From: Flavobacterium gyeonganense
GTDB lineage: Bacteria; Bacteroidota; Bacteroidia; Flavobacteriales; Flavobacteriaceae
Direction: 5' to 3'
Assembly (NCBI RefSeq): GCF_029625295.1
Contig: NZ_CP121112.1
Coordinates: forward strand, 2,294,001 to 2,358,000
Length of the DNA: 64,000 nt
Shown here: in pieces, positions 8,443-17,700 of the stretch
Layout: each line of letters opens with the position of its first letter
Numbering within the stretch: the first letter of the stretch is position 1
Notes under the pieces: model-generated
Database searches by the model: none
What the model was told of the DNA's origin: nothing
The model's input: only the letters and a program-made list of their open reading frames with translations
Position numbers and translations under genes: made by a program

Positions 8443-8772
8443 TTAGTCTATAAAGCCAAATTTATCTTCAAAAATTTTTCCAATCACCGGAATTGGTTTT
8501 TTCTGTTCGTTGGCAGCGTTGATGATGCCAAAAATCCATAAGATAAAAATGGCATAGCCAATGTAGCTTAGGAAATACAATGAAGTCACAGTTGCAATAA
8601 CCACAGAAAGAATAATGTTTACGGCGAAAGAAACTAAAAAGATTCCAAAGCCTTGTTTCAGATGGTAGGTTACCAAATCGCTTTTTGGGTTTAAATCTTT
8701 ACTTTTTACAAAAGCTACAATCCAGCCAATGATAGTGATGTAGCTTAAGATAGACAGGGTTTTATTGTTCAT
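8443..8772 (-). CDS. DUF4870-like small membrane protein
   Basis: This 109-residue protein has three to four hydrophobic segments: STLSYITIIGWIVAF-type at the start, FGIFLVSFAVNIILSVVIATV, and YIGYAIFILWIFGIINAA. The pattern with YHLKQGFG between segments 1 and 2 fits the DUF4870/Tic20-like family of inner-membrane proteins. The function is unknown. It is a single gene downstream of the two-component pair, 120 bases away and on the same strand, so it might be part of that transcript. Confidence 0.75.
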   Translation of the reverse strand: MNNKTLSILSYITIIGWIVAFVKSKDLNPKSDLVTYHLKQGFGIFLVSFAVNIILSVVIATVTSLYFLSYIGYAIFILWIFGIINAANEQKKPIPVIGKIFEDKFGFID

Positions 8773-8892
8773 GTTATAGTTATTTACTGGATCAAAAATA
8801 GTAGTAACTATTGTAAGTCAAAACCCGGACTTTGTCTTCTGCAGCTTCCGGTTGGTATTTAGTTTCTTTAAACAGGTATTACGTATTCAAGG

Positions 8893-9633
8893 TTATATTT
8901 CATCTTTCATCAGTTTAAAAAACTGCTCTTTTTTTGCCCTTGAAATAGGCACAAAAGATTTATCATTCATCTGGACCATTCCTTCACGGGAGTAACTTAC
9001 AATGCAATTCACATTTATCAGATGTGATTGATGTATCCTGAAAAATTCAGGTGGTTCCAGCAGATCTTCATAATTTTTGAGTGGTTTGGAAACCATAATT
9101 TTTCTGCCGTCCGTAAGCAAAAAAGTCGTGTAAGAGCCAGAAGTTTCACATCTTATGATTTGCTCGAGCTTTACTACATACATCGCTTCCTGCGTTGGCA
9201 GGATAATCCGGTCCGGTGTTTTTGAAAGATTGGTTTGTAATTCAGTAAGTTGTTGTTTTTCCAGAACCCTTTCCTGTAAAAGAGCAATACGGTCTATAGC
9301 GGTTTTCAGTTCTTCCGGATCTATGGGTTTCAAAAGATAATCAATGGCACTGTATTTAAAAGCATTAATGGCATGCTGTTCGTATGCAGTTGTAAAAATC
9401 AGGTGAAAGAAATTAAAAGTAATTTGCTGCAGCACATCAAAACCGGTTCCATTTTTCAGCATGATGTCCATAAAAACCAGATCCGGTTTTAAACGGTCAA
9501 TGAGTTTTACGGCTTCTTCAACGCTTTCGGCGTAAGCCACAACCTGAATTTCATCAGGGGCTGTCATTTCGAGCATTATAGATAAAGCCTCCCTGAGTCG
9601 CTGTTCATCTTCAATAATAATAGTTTTGTACAT
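8893..9633 (-). CDS. LytTR-family response regulator
   Basis: The 246-residue regulator has a receiver domain at residues 1-120, with acidic residues IIIEDE, phospho-acceptor D56 in LVFMDIML and K in YLLKPIDPEEL. A LytTR DNA-binding domain follows at about 135-245 (VKLEQIIRCETSGSYTTF, FFRIHQSHLINVN). It lies 4 bases downstream of the histidine kinase gene and is surely its partner. LytTR regulators bind direct repeats near target promoters; the targets are not evident here. Confidence 0.95.
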   Translation of the reverse strand: MYKTIIIEDEQRLREALSIMLEMTAPDEIQVVAYAESVEEAVKLIDRLKPDLVFMDIMLKNGTGFDVLQQITFNFFHLIFTTAYEQHAINAFKYSAIDYLLKPIDPEELKTAIDRIALLQERVLEKQQLTELQTNLSKTPDRIILPTQEAMYVVKLEQIIRCETSGSYTTFLLTDGRKIMVSKPLKNYEDLLEPPEFFRIHQSHLINVNCIVSYSREGMVQMNDKSFVPISRAKKEQFFKLMKDEI

Positions 9634-9637
9634 TTTA

Positions 9638-11659
9638 TTATAGTATTGGAATATTTAAAATTACGATACAGCCCGGTCCTTCATCTGCATCGCGTTCCCG
9701 AACCTCAAATCCTGCATACGGATTTTCTTTCTGCATTTTGCTTAACCTTTCGTCTGTAATTTTTGTAGACAATGATTCGTGATTGTCTTTTAGTTTCAGT
9801 TTTCGGGAAGCCGCTAAACCGATTCCGTTATCTTTAATGGTACAGATCAGGTTTTTTTCAACTGTGTGTTGTGTAAAATGAATGGTAATCAAACCTTTAA
9901 TTTCTTTCACCTGAGGTTTCAGTCCATGTTCGACGGCGTTTTCTATAAAAGGCTGGATCAATAATGGTGGTATAAGAACATCGGTTTCAACAGTTTCATC
10001 GCATTCAATTACATATTCGAAACCGTTATTAAGACGCAATTGCTGGAGTTCGATATAATTTTTTAAAGTGTTTATTTCTTCGTCAAGCGAAATGGTTTCT
10101 TTACGGGATTGCTCCAAAACTTGTCTGGTGAGTTTGGCAAATTTATTCAGATAGGAAACTGCAGGAAGTGTATCTTTTTGAAGTATCATGCTCTGGATAT
10201 TTCCCAAAGCATTAAAAATAAAATGCGGATCCATTTGAGATCGCAGCAGTCTTCTTTCGAGTGAAAGGGTGGAAGCCAGATTTTCAATCGTTTCTTTTTC
10301 CATCAATTGTACTTTAAGTTCTGTATTGGCCTGTTCCTGTTTCAGGAAATCTTCACGATTTTGATAATAACGCTGGCGATAATAATAAGATCGGAACATA
10401 AACACCAGCCCAATCAGTAAAACACCGGAAATTCCATAACCTAATAATTTGTTTTTTTGTACTAACTCATTTTCGAGTTCCAGTTGTTTGATTCGTTCTA
10501 TTTTTTTAGAAGATTCATATCTTACATCTGCATTTTGCAATACTTTTTGAGTTGATTCATCATATTTCAACTGATTGTATTTGACATATTCTGCATCATA
10601 ATTATAATAAGCTTCAAAATCTTTTCGTTTTGCTGCAACATCTTTGAGACAATCGTAAAAAGTAGATAAAAGGTAATTATCTGTATAGGGAAGGCTTTTT
10701 TGGTATTTTATTCCTTCAATAAATAATAGTTCAGCTTTGGCATAATCGCCTTTTTCGGTAAAATAAAATCCCTGAAGCCCAATCGCACTTCGGTAAATGA
10801 TTCTGATATTGTATTGTTTCGCAATAGCAGTTGCTTTTTCCAGGTTTTTCAAAAAAGATTTTTCATCAATGGGTTTCGGTCCTTTCGAATAAAGATCGGC
10901 CAGATTGATATACGCAATTCCAATATTGCTTTTGCTTACTATTGAGCTGGCATGTTTTTCAGCAAGACCAACCGTTTGCTTAAAAAAAGTTACTGCTTCA
11001 TACCATTCTGTAGTGTTTGCAGTTTCCAGCTTATCGGTTAAGTAACTTCCAAAAGCAAGGCGGGCATGCAGAATACTTTCAGGATCACCGGCTTTGGCGG
11101 CATGGTATAAAGCTTCCCGGGCATATTTTTCGACTTTCGTTGGTGATGCCGGAGAAAAAAGATACGAGATGTCTGAAGCAATTTTAGAACACTGATCGTG
11201 TGCCTGGACTTTTGCAAAAAGCTTATAGGAAGCCAGAAGATATTTTATAGCCTGTGGTTTTTCATCGATATACGATTTCAGTGTGCCCATTGCAAGGAAT
11301 GCATATGCTTTCGGTCTTATTATATTGGTTTTGCCGGACAAATAATAAGCACTGTCGGCATAATGCGAGAATTCTTTTAAATGCAGCAACCGTCTTTGGG
11401 TTAAAGCTAAATACGAATAACAAATAATCTTGTCCTCTGTACTATTTTTCTTTTTTGCCTGATCTAATGCTAGCTGCTGCATTTTTTTGCAGGAAGCAGT
11501 ATCCGAGAAACGCTTAGAATATCCATAAGCGGCCAAATTTTCTGTAGCAGAAGCTTTTTGCGCATGGACTGAAATCCTAAAAAAAACAAATAACAACAGG
11601 AAAGAAATGTATTTAAAATGGGCGTTTTTTAAGGGCAAAAGCATTGGTTTGAAGTGCAT
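9638..11659 (-). CDS. Sensor histidine kinase, LytS/YehU-type, with N-terminal helical repeats
   Basis: The protein is about 673 residues. It has a signal sequence ending near VHAQ, a periplasmic region of TPR-like helices (about 40-400), one membrane segment (GISGVLLIGLVFMF) and a short coiled coil. The His_kinase domain carries the H-box SQMDPHFIFNALGNIQS and the ATPase N-box PLLIQPFIENAVEHG. ATG codons at 11659 and 11644 are both possible; a TTG 30 bases further up is less likely because a TACTTTTC promoter-like box lies there. It is paired with the LytTR regulator. The signal sensed is unknown. Confidence 0.92.
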   Translation of the reverse strand: MHFKPMLLPLKNAHFKYISFLLLFVFFRISVHAQKASATENLAAYGYSKRFSDTASCKKMQQLALDQAKKKNSTEDKIICYSYLALTQRRLLHLKEFSHYADSAYYLSGKTNIIRPKAYAFLAMGTLKSYIDEKPQAIKYLLASYKLFAKVQAHDQCSKIASDISYLFSPASPTKVEKYAREALYHAAKAGDPESILHARLAFGSYLTDKLETANTTEWYEAVTFFKQTVGLAEKHASSIVSKSNIGIAYINLADLYSKGPKPIDEKSFLKNLEKATAIAKQYNIRIIYRSAIGLQGFYFTEKGDYAKAELLFIEGIKYQKSLPYTDNYLLSTFYDCLKDVAAKRKDFEAYYNYDAEYVKYNQLKYDESTQKVLQNADVRYESSKKIERIKQLELENELVQKNKLLGYGISGVLLIGLVFMFRSYYYRQRYYQNREDFLKQEQANTELKVQLMEKETIENLASTLSLERRLLRSQMDPHFIFNALGNIQSMILQKDTLPAVSYLNKFAKLTRQVLEQSRKETISLDEEINTLKNYIELQQLRLNNGFEYVIECDETVETDVLIPPLLIQPFIENAVEHGLKPQVKEIKGLITIHFTQHTVEKNLICTIKDNGIGLAASRKLKLKDNHESLSTKITDERLSKMQKENPYAGFEVRERDADEGPGCIVILNIPIL

Positions 11660-11895
11660 AGATATCGATATTACTGAGGAAAAGTACAAATTGTCTGATT
11701 ACTGACCAAACATTTTCAGGCTGAAAAATCAATTTGTAAAAAGGGTTCGAAATTAGCCATAAAGTTTGTTTTTACTGATACACCGCAACTCTGACCAAAT
11801 AAAAACCTAACCCTGCCATATACCAATTGCGAATTGTTCTGAGGTTCACTAAATAGTAATCTTGCTATAAATATTTTTTAAAACAAATCTAAATT

Positions 11896-12363
11896 ATGAA
11901 TAAGAAAAAGTTTACATTAATACTAATAGCCTTTTGTTTTTTGACCACACTGAGTTATGGACAACAGGAAGACAAACGCGTTAAAATAGAAATCACGGTA
12001 AAAGACGGAAATAAAACTATTGTAGCACCGGTTCGTTCTGCGACATTTTCTTTTACGACTTCAACAAATAATGTTACCGCGACTGATGGTACTGAAAAAA
12101 AAGAGCAGACAAAGAATTATTATTTTTCTCTAGATTTTGAGAGGCAGAATGTGGCGTTATTAAAAGCTTTTATGACCAATAAAAACGGGATAGACGGATA
12201 CATCACAATGGTGGATTCTTACGGGAAAATGCCTTCCAGAAAATTAGAATTTACAAAAGCAAACATAGATTCTTTAAGCGATCAATTGACTGCGGATTAT
12301 ACCAGCTCGTATATGTCAATAGTAGCTGCTACACTGATTATTGATGGGGTAAAAGTTGAATAA
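11896..12363 (+). CDS. Secreted protein with possible Hcp/TssD-like fold
   Basis: This 155-residue protein has a clear signal peptide (MNKKKFTLILIAFCFLTTLSYGQ). The mature part shows a beta-rich pattern, with KLEFTKANIDSLSDQ and YMSIVAATLIIDGVKVE, that recalls Hcp/TssD tube proteins. A signal peptide is not expected for a type VI tube protein, so the similarity may be of fold only. It opens a four-gene row (spacing 2 bases, overlap 23 bases, 4 bases), which is therefore one operon of envelope proteins. The function is unknown. Confidence 0.6.
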   Translation: MNKKKFTLILIAFCFLTTLSYGQQEDKRVKIEITVKDGNKTIVAPVRSATFSFTTSTNNVTATDGTEKKEQTKNYYFSLDFERQNVALLKAFMTNKNGIDGYITMVDSYGKMPSRKLEFTKANIDSLSDQLTADYTSSYMSIVAATLIIDGVKVE

Positions 12364-12365
12364 CT

Positions 12366-12833
12366 ATGGAAGCATTACAAAAATTCACAAAAAATGGAAA
12401 CCAGTATGTCATGAAAAGACAATACGGTTTTGGTCTCATTGTAGTTTTCGGAATGGCAGCATTCGCTTTTGCAGGTGTATTGATAAGTAACACAGCGATG
12501 ATCTGGATTTTTGGAATTCTTACTGTTTTATGTCTGATTTCGGTTTTTATAAATCACGTTGTAATTGACATGGGTCAAAGAGAAATCCTCATCAAAAATG
12601 CCCTGATTATTCCGCCTGTTCGGATTCCGCTCAGTGATTTTGTCAATTTTGAAGTCGTACGAACCACTCAGTATTTCGTTACCATAAATGTGTCTTTGAA
12701 TCTGTACTATATGAAAAACGGCAAAGAACAGTGCAGCGGTATCGCACAGGGATTTACAGCCAGATCTATGCAAAATTTACTTAATGAAATTCAGGAAATT
12801 ATAAATACAGATGAACATTCAGGAAAAATATAA
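12366..12833 (+). CDS. Membrane protein with two N-terminal transmembrane segments
   Basis: The 155-residue protein has two adjacent hydrophobic segments at about 22-65 (FGLIVVFGMAAFAFAGVLIS and MIWIFGILTVLCLISVFI). A soluble C-terminal half follows (MGQREILIKNALIIPPVRIPL, NGKEQCSGIAQGF), resembling a PH-like membrane-associated domain. I do not recognise the family. It starts 2 bases after the secreted protein and overlaps the next gene by 23 bases. The next gene encodes a similar plan, suggesting the two products form a pair. Confidence 0.7.
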   Translation: MEALQKFTKNGNQYVMKRQYGFGLIVVFGMAAFAFAGVLISNTAMIWIFGILTVLCLISVFINHVVIDMGQREILIKNALIIPPVRIPLSDFVNFEVVRTTQYFVTINVSLNLYYMKNGKEQCSGIAQGFTARSMQNLLNEIQEIINTDEHSGKI

Positions 12834-13340
12834 TATCGAAGAAACACTCAATACGTTTTCTTTATGCCCCAAAAAGCCATCACTTGTTATGTCATGGTGG
12901 TTTTTAGCGGGTATTATTGCCGGTATTTTGATTTTATCGTTTTTTGATCATCGGCTTGATGAAGCAATGCGATGGGCAATTTATATCTTGATGGGTTATT
13001 TTGTATTGCATAGTCTTTATGATATACAAATAGGAAGTAAAATAAGGTATACTTTTGATGCAAAAGAAAATGCGGTTTTCAAAAACAGTCCATTAAGGGC
13101 TAAAAGAAAAATCATGAAACTGGAAGAAATTGTCATTTTTGTACACTCAGAAATGGGAAGTTGGTATTATGCTTTGGGAGCAAAAAAAGCCAGTTTATAA
13201 AAAGCTACATCATAAGTGAAAGTTTTAGTTCCGGCAAAAAAAGCGAAACAAAACAGCATGCGTATGAAAATTTTGTTTTAATGAAAATTGAAAAATTGCA
13301 GTCTTCAGTTATAAAAAAGGCGGAAACCCAAAACCAGTAA
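12811..13340 (+). pseudogene. Membrane protein of the same operon, frameshifted at an A7 run
   Basis: The start (MNIQEKYNIEETLNTF) leads into two hydrophobic segments and a soluble tail, like its upstream neighbour. The frame stops at 13200, but the -1 frame continues cleanly from the A7 run at 13182-13188 (KKSQFIKSYIISESFSSGKK) to a stop at 13338-13340, 4 bases before the next gene. The full reading would be 176 residues. One missing A restores it. A_AAA_AAA is also a known -1 slippery heptamer, so programmed or transcriptional slippage is the alternative to a sequence error. Confidence 0.65.
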
Positions 13341-13344
13341 TAAG

Positions 13345-13886
13345 ATGAAATTTAAAATTATTTTTATCCTTTTTTTGTCGGCTATTGTTTCTTCTTGTAA
13401 CCTGCTAAATGATAGTCCGAATCAGGTTTTTGAGGTCATTGGTCTTAATGCAAATAAAATTCCTAAAAGTTTTGAACGCTTATTTAAAGAGTTTTATCAA
13501 CAAAAAATAAATGGCAGTTTACAAGTGCCGACAACGGATAATAAATCTATGCGTCCTGGCACGTGTGTAGAGTCTATAAACTATTGGTATGGAAATACGT
13601 TCAAGGAGGACATCAAAAAAATCAAAAAACTAAAGGTTGAGGAAGAAGCCAAACCGATTGTCAAAGCCGCTTTAGATTTGTTTCAATATGCCGATGAAAT
13701 ACAAAAAACAGATTTTGTAATAATCGCTAAAATGATTGATGAAGGTAAAACGGAGGAAGAAATCAATAATGCCAGCAGAAAACTAGACGATACCAAAGGC
13801 ATATTGCTGGATAAAAAATATGAAAGCGTCATGAAATGTTATTGCCTTATGCTGATAAAAATGGCGTTGAATATAAGACATTTTAG
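13345..13886 (+). pseudogene. Predicted lipoprotein, frameshifted near its C-terminus
   Basis: The protein starts with a lipoprotein signal (MKFKIIFILFLSAIVSSCNLL). As it stands the frame reads on through the terminator hairpin to 13983, giving an implausible tail (INKKSLLIFQKGFLFLIF). One extra A at 13834-13836 would give MLLPYADKNGVEYKTF and a stop at 13884-13886, just before the terminator, for 180 residues. I take that as the true end. It is the last gene of the operon that begins at 11896; the function is unknown. Confidence 0.65.
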
Positions 13887-13893
13887 TATTAAC

Positions 13894-13936
13894 AAAAAAT
13901 CCCTTTTGATTTTTCAAAAGGGATTTTTGTTTTTAA
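13894..13936. terminator. Bidirectional terminator between the lipoprotein gene and hflX
   Basis: aaaaatcccttttga and its inverse tcaaaagggattttt form a hairpin with A and T runs on both sides, serving the convergent genes. Confidence 0.85.
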
Positions 13937-13949
13937 TTTTTTCAGAGAT

Positions 13950-15179
13950 TTATTCCTCTTCCTTCTCAACGGCATCCTTATAATCCGGATACAGAAATTT
14001 ATTATAAGGAAATCTCGTAATGTGAATCTGGCGAACCGCTTCGTATACGATTTCTCTAAACTCCTCAAAATTTTCTTTTTGTGTAGCCGAAATAAACAAC
14101 GCTTTATTCTGGCCAACATTACTCATCCAGGTTTGTTTCCACTCCTCAAGAGTGTAATGTTTTCTGGTTTTTTCGGTAATCAAATCATCATCGTCAATGG
14201 TCAGATGTTTGTAGGCATCAATTTTATTAAAAACCATAATAGTTGGTTTGTCATTGCTTTTGATTTCCAGTAAAGTCTGATTTACAGATTCGATATGATC
14301 TTCAAAATCCGGGTGCGAAATATCTACGACATGTAATAATAAATCGGCTTCACGAACTTCATCGAGTGTACTTTTGAAAGAGTCAACCAGCTGTGTAGGT
14401 AGTTTTCGAATAAAACCTACAGTGTCTGAAAGCAAAAAAGGCAGATTTTTAATCACCACTTTTCGGACTGTAGTGTCTAGAGTTGCGAATAGTTTATTTT
14501 CGACAAAAACATCACTTTTTCCAATCGCATTCATCAAAGTCGATTTTCCCACATTCGTATAACCAACTAAGGCAACACGCACCATTGCACCGCGATTGCT
14601 GCGCTGAATGCTCATTTGCTTATCGATTGTTTTGATTTTGTCTTTCAGTAACGAAATACGATCACGAACAATACGTCTGTCGGTTTCAATCTCAGTTTCT
14701 CCCGGACCACGCATACCAATACCTCCTTTTTGACGTTCAAGGTGTGTCCATAAACCCGAAAGTCTTGGCAGTAAATACTGACATTGTGCTAGTTCTACCT
14801 GAGTTCTTGCATACGAAGTTTCAGCCCTTTGCGCAAAAATATCCAGAATTAAATTCGTTCTGTCGAGGATTTTGCAGTCAATAATTCGTGAAATGTTTTT
14901 CTGCTGTGAAGGGGTTAATTCATCATCAAAAATAACAGTCGATATGGCATTTTCTTTTACAAAAAGATTGATTTCATCTATTTTTCCGGTACCCACAAAA
15001 GTCTTAGGGTTCGGGCGTTCCATTTTTTGCGAAAAGCGTTTGATCACTTCTCCGCCGGCCGTAAAAGTCAAAAACTCTAATTCGTCCAGATATTCTTGTA
15101 GTTTCTCTTCATTTTGATTTTGAGTCACAATACCAACAATGGCTGTTCTTTCAAAATTTATTATTTCTTTTTCTAACAT
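13950..15179 (-). CDS. hflX: GTPase HflX
   Basis: HflX binds the ribosome and splits or rescues stalled ribosomes in a GTP-dependent way. The 409-residue protein has the HflX N-terminal domain (LEFLTFTAGGEVIKRFSQK, and FVGTGKIDEI), the linker signature RLSGLWTHLERQKGGIG with RGPGETEIETDRR, and G motifs GYTNVGKST, DTVGFIRKLP and NKID. The length is normal. It is a lone gene ending in a shared terminator with the operon on the other strand. Confidence 0.97.
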   Translation of the reverse strand: MLEKEIINFERTAIVGIVTQNQNEEKLQEYLDELEFLTFTAGGEVIKRFSQKMERPNPKTFVGTGKIDEINLFVKENAISTVIFDDELTPSQQKNISRIIDCKILDRTNLILDIFAQRAETSYARTQVELAQCQYLLPRLSGLWTHLERQKGGIGMRGPGETEIETDRRIVRDRISLLKDKIKTIDKQMSIQRSNRGAMVRVALVGYTNVGKSTLMNAIGKSDVFVENKLFATLDTTVRKVVIKNLPFLLSDTVGFIRKLPTQLVDSFKSTLDEVREADLLLHVVDISHPDFEDHIESVNQTLLEIKSNDKPTIMVFNKIDAYKHLTIDDDDLITEKTRKHYTLEEWKQTWMSNVGQNKALFISATQKENFEEFREIVYEAVRQIHITRFPYNKFLYPDYKDAVEKEEE

Positions 15180-15281
15180 AGCTTTGAATAAGCTGCAAAT
15201 TTAATGATTTGTAAATAGAATACTTATAGAATTTAGTTTTTAAGTTCTATTTAAGAAATTGTTATAGTCTCTAAAAAAATA

Positions 15282-15318
15282 AAAACCATTTAGAAATTTA
15301 CTTTTTCTAAATGGTTTT
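15282..15318. terminator. Terminator downstream of the 287-residue secreted protein gene
   Basis: A 15-bp stem, aaaaccatttagaaa with tttctaaatggtttt, with a T run on the minus-strand side. Confidence 0.8.
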
Positions 15319-15342
15319 AAAGGATATCAGAGAATAGGGTTT

Positions 15343-16206
15343 TTATTCGTAAATAAAAGTTTTCTCTGTTTTTACAATTCCGTTTTCTTCAATTTGAGAG
15401 CACGATATCGGGAAATTCAGTTTGTTGTATTTGTACTTTCTGCTTACAGCGACCAACGCTGTTGAAGTAGGACTAAAGTTAACTTCATTATTATACGATA
15501 TAGATTCGAAGCTAAATTCGTTTTCATGGTACGAAATCATAGGTACAATTACTTTGTAATTATCACCAAATAAATTCTGAACGATTAATTGGTCTACCGA
15601 TTTTTTATCATCAAAAGTATAGGTTTTGGATATTTTGTCTCCCACCAGACCTTTGTGTTTTGATACATTGTCGTTCACATAAACATATTCAATTTTACCG
15701 ATAATGGCTTTGTTTCTGTCACGTGAGGTACGTCTGACGATAATGCCGTTTTCAACAATATATTCAATATCTTCAAGCACATTCTGATGGTTGGTACTTT
15801 TCTTTGTTATGGCTTTAATCCTGGCTCCATCGTAATTAAAAGTAACCGTTTTGGTTATATAATCATTACCTTCATGATACTTATTTACAAATTTTGTAAT
15901 GTTGTTGTCTGCGTCATAAGTATAATTGGTAACTTCTTTCCAGTCACTTCCTATCTTATCTTTTACAGTCATATCCAGTAATCCGTTTTTGTTATAAAAG
16001 AATTTCTGAATAACATCTGAAGTGGTGATGGTTTCGATTTTTCCATCTTTAAAAACAACTGTTTTGTTTACAATTTCACCGTCTTTAGAATTTTGATAAT
16101 TTGTTTTTACGATGTTAATTTGTTTCAATCGAACCGGATTGTCCTGACTGTGCATCAAACCGGTAGAAACCATTGCAAGAATGGCTAGCAGGTAAATTTT
16201 TTTCAT
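15343..16206 (-). CDS. Secreted protein with YD-repeat-like strands, function unknown
   Basis: The reading from 16206 (MKKIYLLAILAMVSTGLMHSQ) gives 287 residues with a signal peptide; the open frame reaches 16260 but has no good start there. The mature chain has repeated aromatic strand motifs such as NYTYDADNNITKF and VTFNYDGARIKAI, similar to YD/RHS-type strands, though far too few for a toxin shell. It has its own terminator. It lies downstream of the DUF5689 lipoprotein gene with a 125-base gap and may belong to that transport cluster. Confidence 0.6.
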   Translation of the reverse strand: MKKIYLLAILAMVSTGLMHSQDNPVRLKQINIVKTNYQNSKDGEIVNKTVVFKDGKIETITTSDVIQKFFYNKNGLLDMTVKDKIGSDWKEVTNYTYDADNNITKFVNKYHEGNDYITKTVTFNYDGARIKAITKKSTNHQNVLEDIEYIVENGIIVRRTSRDRNKAIIGKIEYVYVNDNVSKHKGLVGDKISKTYTFDDKKSVDQLIVQNLFGDNYKVIVPMISYHENEFSFESISYNNEVNFSPTSTALVAVSRKYKYNKLNFPISCSQIEENGIVKTEKTFIYE

Positions 16207-16331
16207 AAGAAGTTTTAATTTGGGATGACCAAAGTACAAAATTCTATTAAATTTTAACAATCAAACAACTGAAAAACATAATAATTAGATTTTTATTACT
16301 GTAAGTCATTGGATTATATTGTTTTCGAAAC

Positions 16332-17681
16332 TTATTTTTCTCCAAACATTTTTACATCATCTACCATAAATGCTCCGTTAAGAGTTTTATCTTTTCCTGA
16401 TCCGGTATATTTAAATGCAATATTGACATTTCCTGAATAAGCAGATAAGTCAATCCCTCCTGAACTAATAAACTGGCGTGTTGGCGTAGAAAGTGACGCT
16501 ATTTTGGCATTTAATTTTATCCAGGTGGCTTTATCTACTTCTGATCCGTCAAAATTAGTTGAGATATAAACTTCTAAACCATTCAAAGGCGAATCAACTT
16601 TTAAGTCATGTTGTGCACTTCTAAAAGAAAATACCGTATTTTTATAATTTGTCAAATTAATTTTTGGGGTTATAAGCCATGCCACATTCTCTGCTGCTGT
16701 CGTGCTGGTGGTATTAAACTCGGCATATCCGTTTCCGGCAGTAACCATAGTTCTCCATAATTTTGAAGCTTTTTCTACAATATTGCTCCAGTCTGGTAAT
16801 GCGAAATTAACATTATTGGTAACCGTTTGAAAATCTTCAGTAAAAAACGGGACATTACTTTTTCCATCCATGACGACATCTTTTTCAGAGCGGACCATTA
16901 ACTGATAATCGGAACCATATTTGGTCAAAATTCCGCGCACTTTTCCGCTTCCCTCCGGAACTAAATGGGTCGAAAAATCGGCAAAACTGCTCGTCCTGAA
17001 AATAATCTGATTTCCGGATTTGTCTCTTAAGCCCCAATTCGTAGATCCTCCAACATTATTGGCTTCTTCAAAATATCGACGCCCAATAGCGGCTTCTAAA
17101 AACTGGACATCTGATAATTCTATAAGTGTGTTTAGTTTATTATCATCCAAGGCTTCTTCAATAGAAATAGAATTCACTAATTGATCTTCATCGAGCATCG
17201 CACACGAAGAATTTAGCACATTTTTATAATCATTTTGGGAAATTCTTCCAACAGATGCCGTTCCCGAACTGCCTTCGTACAAACTTCCAATCCGCATTCC
17301 GCCATAAAATAAATCGGTAAACTGATCTTTTAATTTGATGTACACTTTATTTCCAATACGGTAATCAATGTAAGTATTTGTCGCATCCACAGCAACACTA
17401 AAACCTACAGACGGTTTGGTTTCTGTTGCTAAAGTCTGAAGATACAGGATTTTGAAAAAATTTCCGTTTTCGTCGCTTGAAACCACATATGCTTCAACTA
17501 AATCATCATAAACATATTTTGTAGCGGTAATTGTCGCGGTTTTGAGAACATCTTCAACTGTTCGATTTACTTTTAAATCAGGCTGTGTACATTCTAATTT
17601 TGGAACAGCAACATCTTCATTACAATTGCAAAAAAGCAATACAAGTAATATCGAAATAAGGTTTTTATAGTTGTTTTTCAT
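16332..17681 (-). CDS. DUF5689 lipoprotein with C-terminal choice-of-anchor-like domain
   Basis: The 449-residue protein has a lipoprotein signal with cysteine in LLFCNCNEDV. Residues about 30-270 match DUF5689 (LEAYVVSSDENGNFFK-type strands, IGNKVYIKLKDQ). Residues 285-447 form a jelly-roll-like domain with WLITPKINLTNYKN and AFMVDDVKMFG, as in choice-of-anchor J domains. It lies 19 bases downstream of a TonB-dependent receptor gene and is very likely its surface or periplasmic partner in nutrient uptake. The substrate is unknown. Confidence 0.85.
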   Translation of the reverse strand: MKNNYKNLISILLVLLFCNCNEDVAVPKLECTQPDLKVNRTVEDVLKTATITATKYVYDDLVEAYVVSSDENGNFFKILYLQTLATETKPSVGFSVAVDATNTYIDYRIGNKVYIKLKDQFTDLFYGGMRIGSLYEGSSGTASVGRISQNDYKNVLNSSCAMLDEDQLVNSISIEEALDDNKLNTLIELSDVQFLEAAIGRRYFEEANNVGGSTNWGLRDKSGNQIIFRTSSFADFSTHLVPEGSGKVRGILTKYGSDYQLMVRSEKDVVMDGKSNVPFFTEDFQTVTNNVNFALPDWSNIVEKASKLWRTMVTAGNGYAEFNTTSTTAAENVAWLITPKINLTNYKNTVFSFRSAQHDLKVDSPLNGLEVYISTNFDGSEVDKATWIKLNAKIASLSTPTRQFISSGGIDLSAYSGNVNIAFKYTGSGKDKTLNGAFMVDDVKMFGEK

Positions 17682-17700
17682 TTGGAAAAAGTTTTTTAAA

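Noticed and set aside
12811..13340. A7 frameshift as evidence of an insertion-sequence transposase
   Set aside because: IS transposases use A-rich slippery sites, but the protein has membrane segments and no DDE or helix-turn-helix features, and there are no inverted ends.
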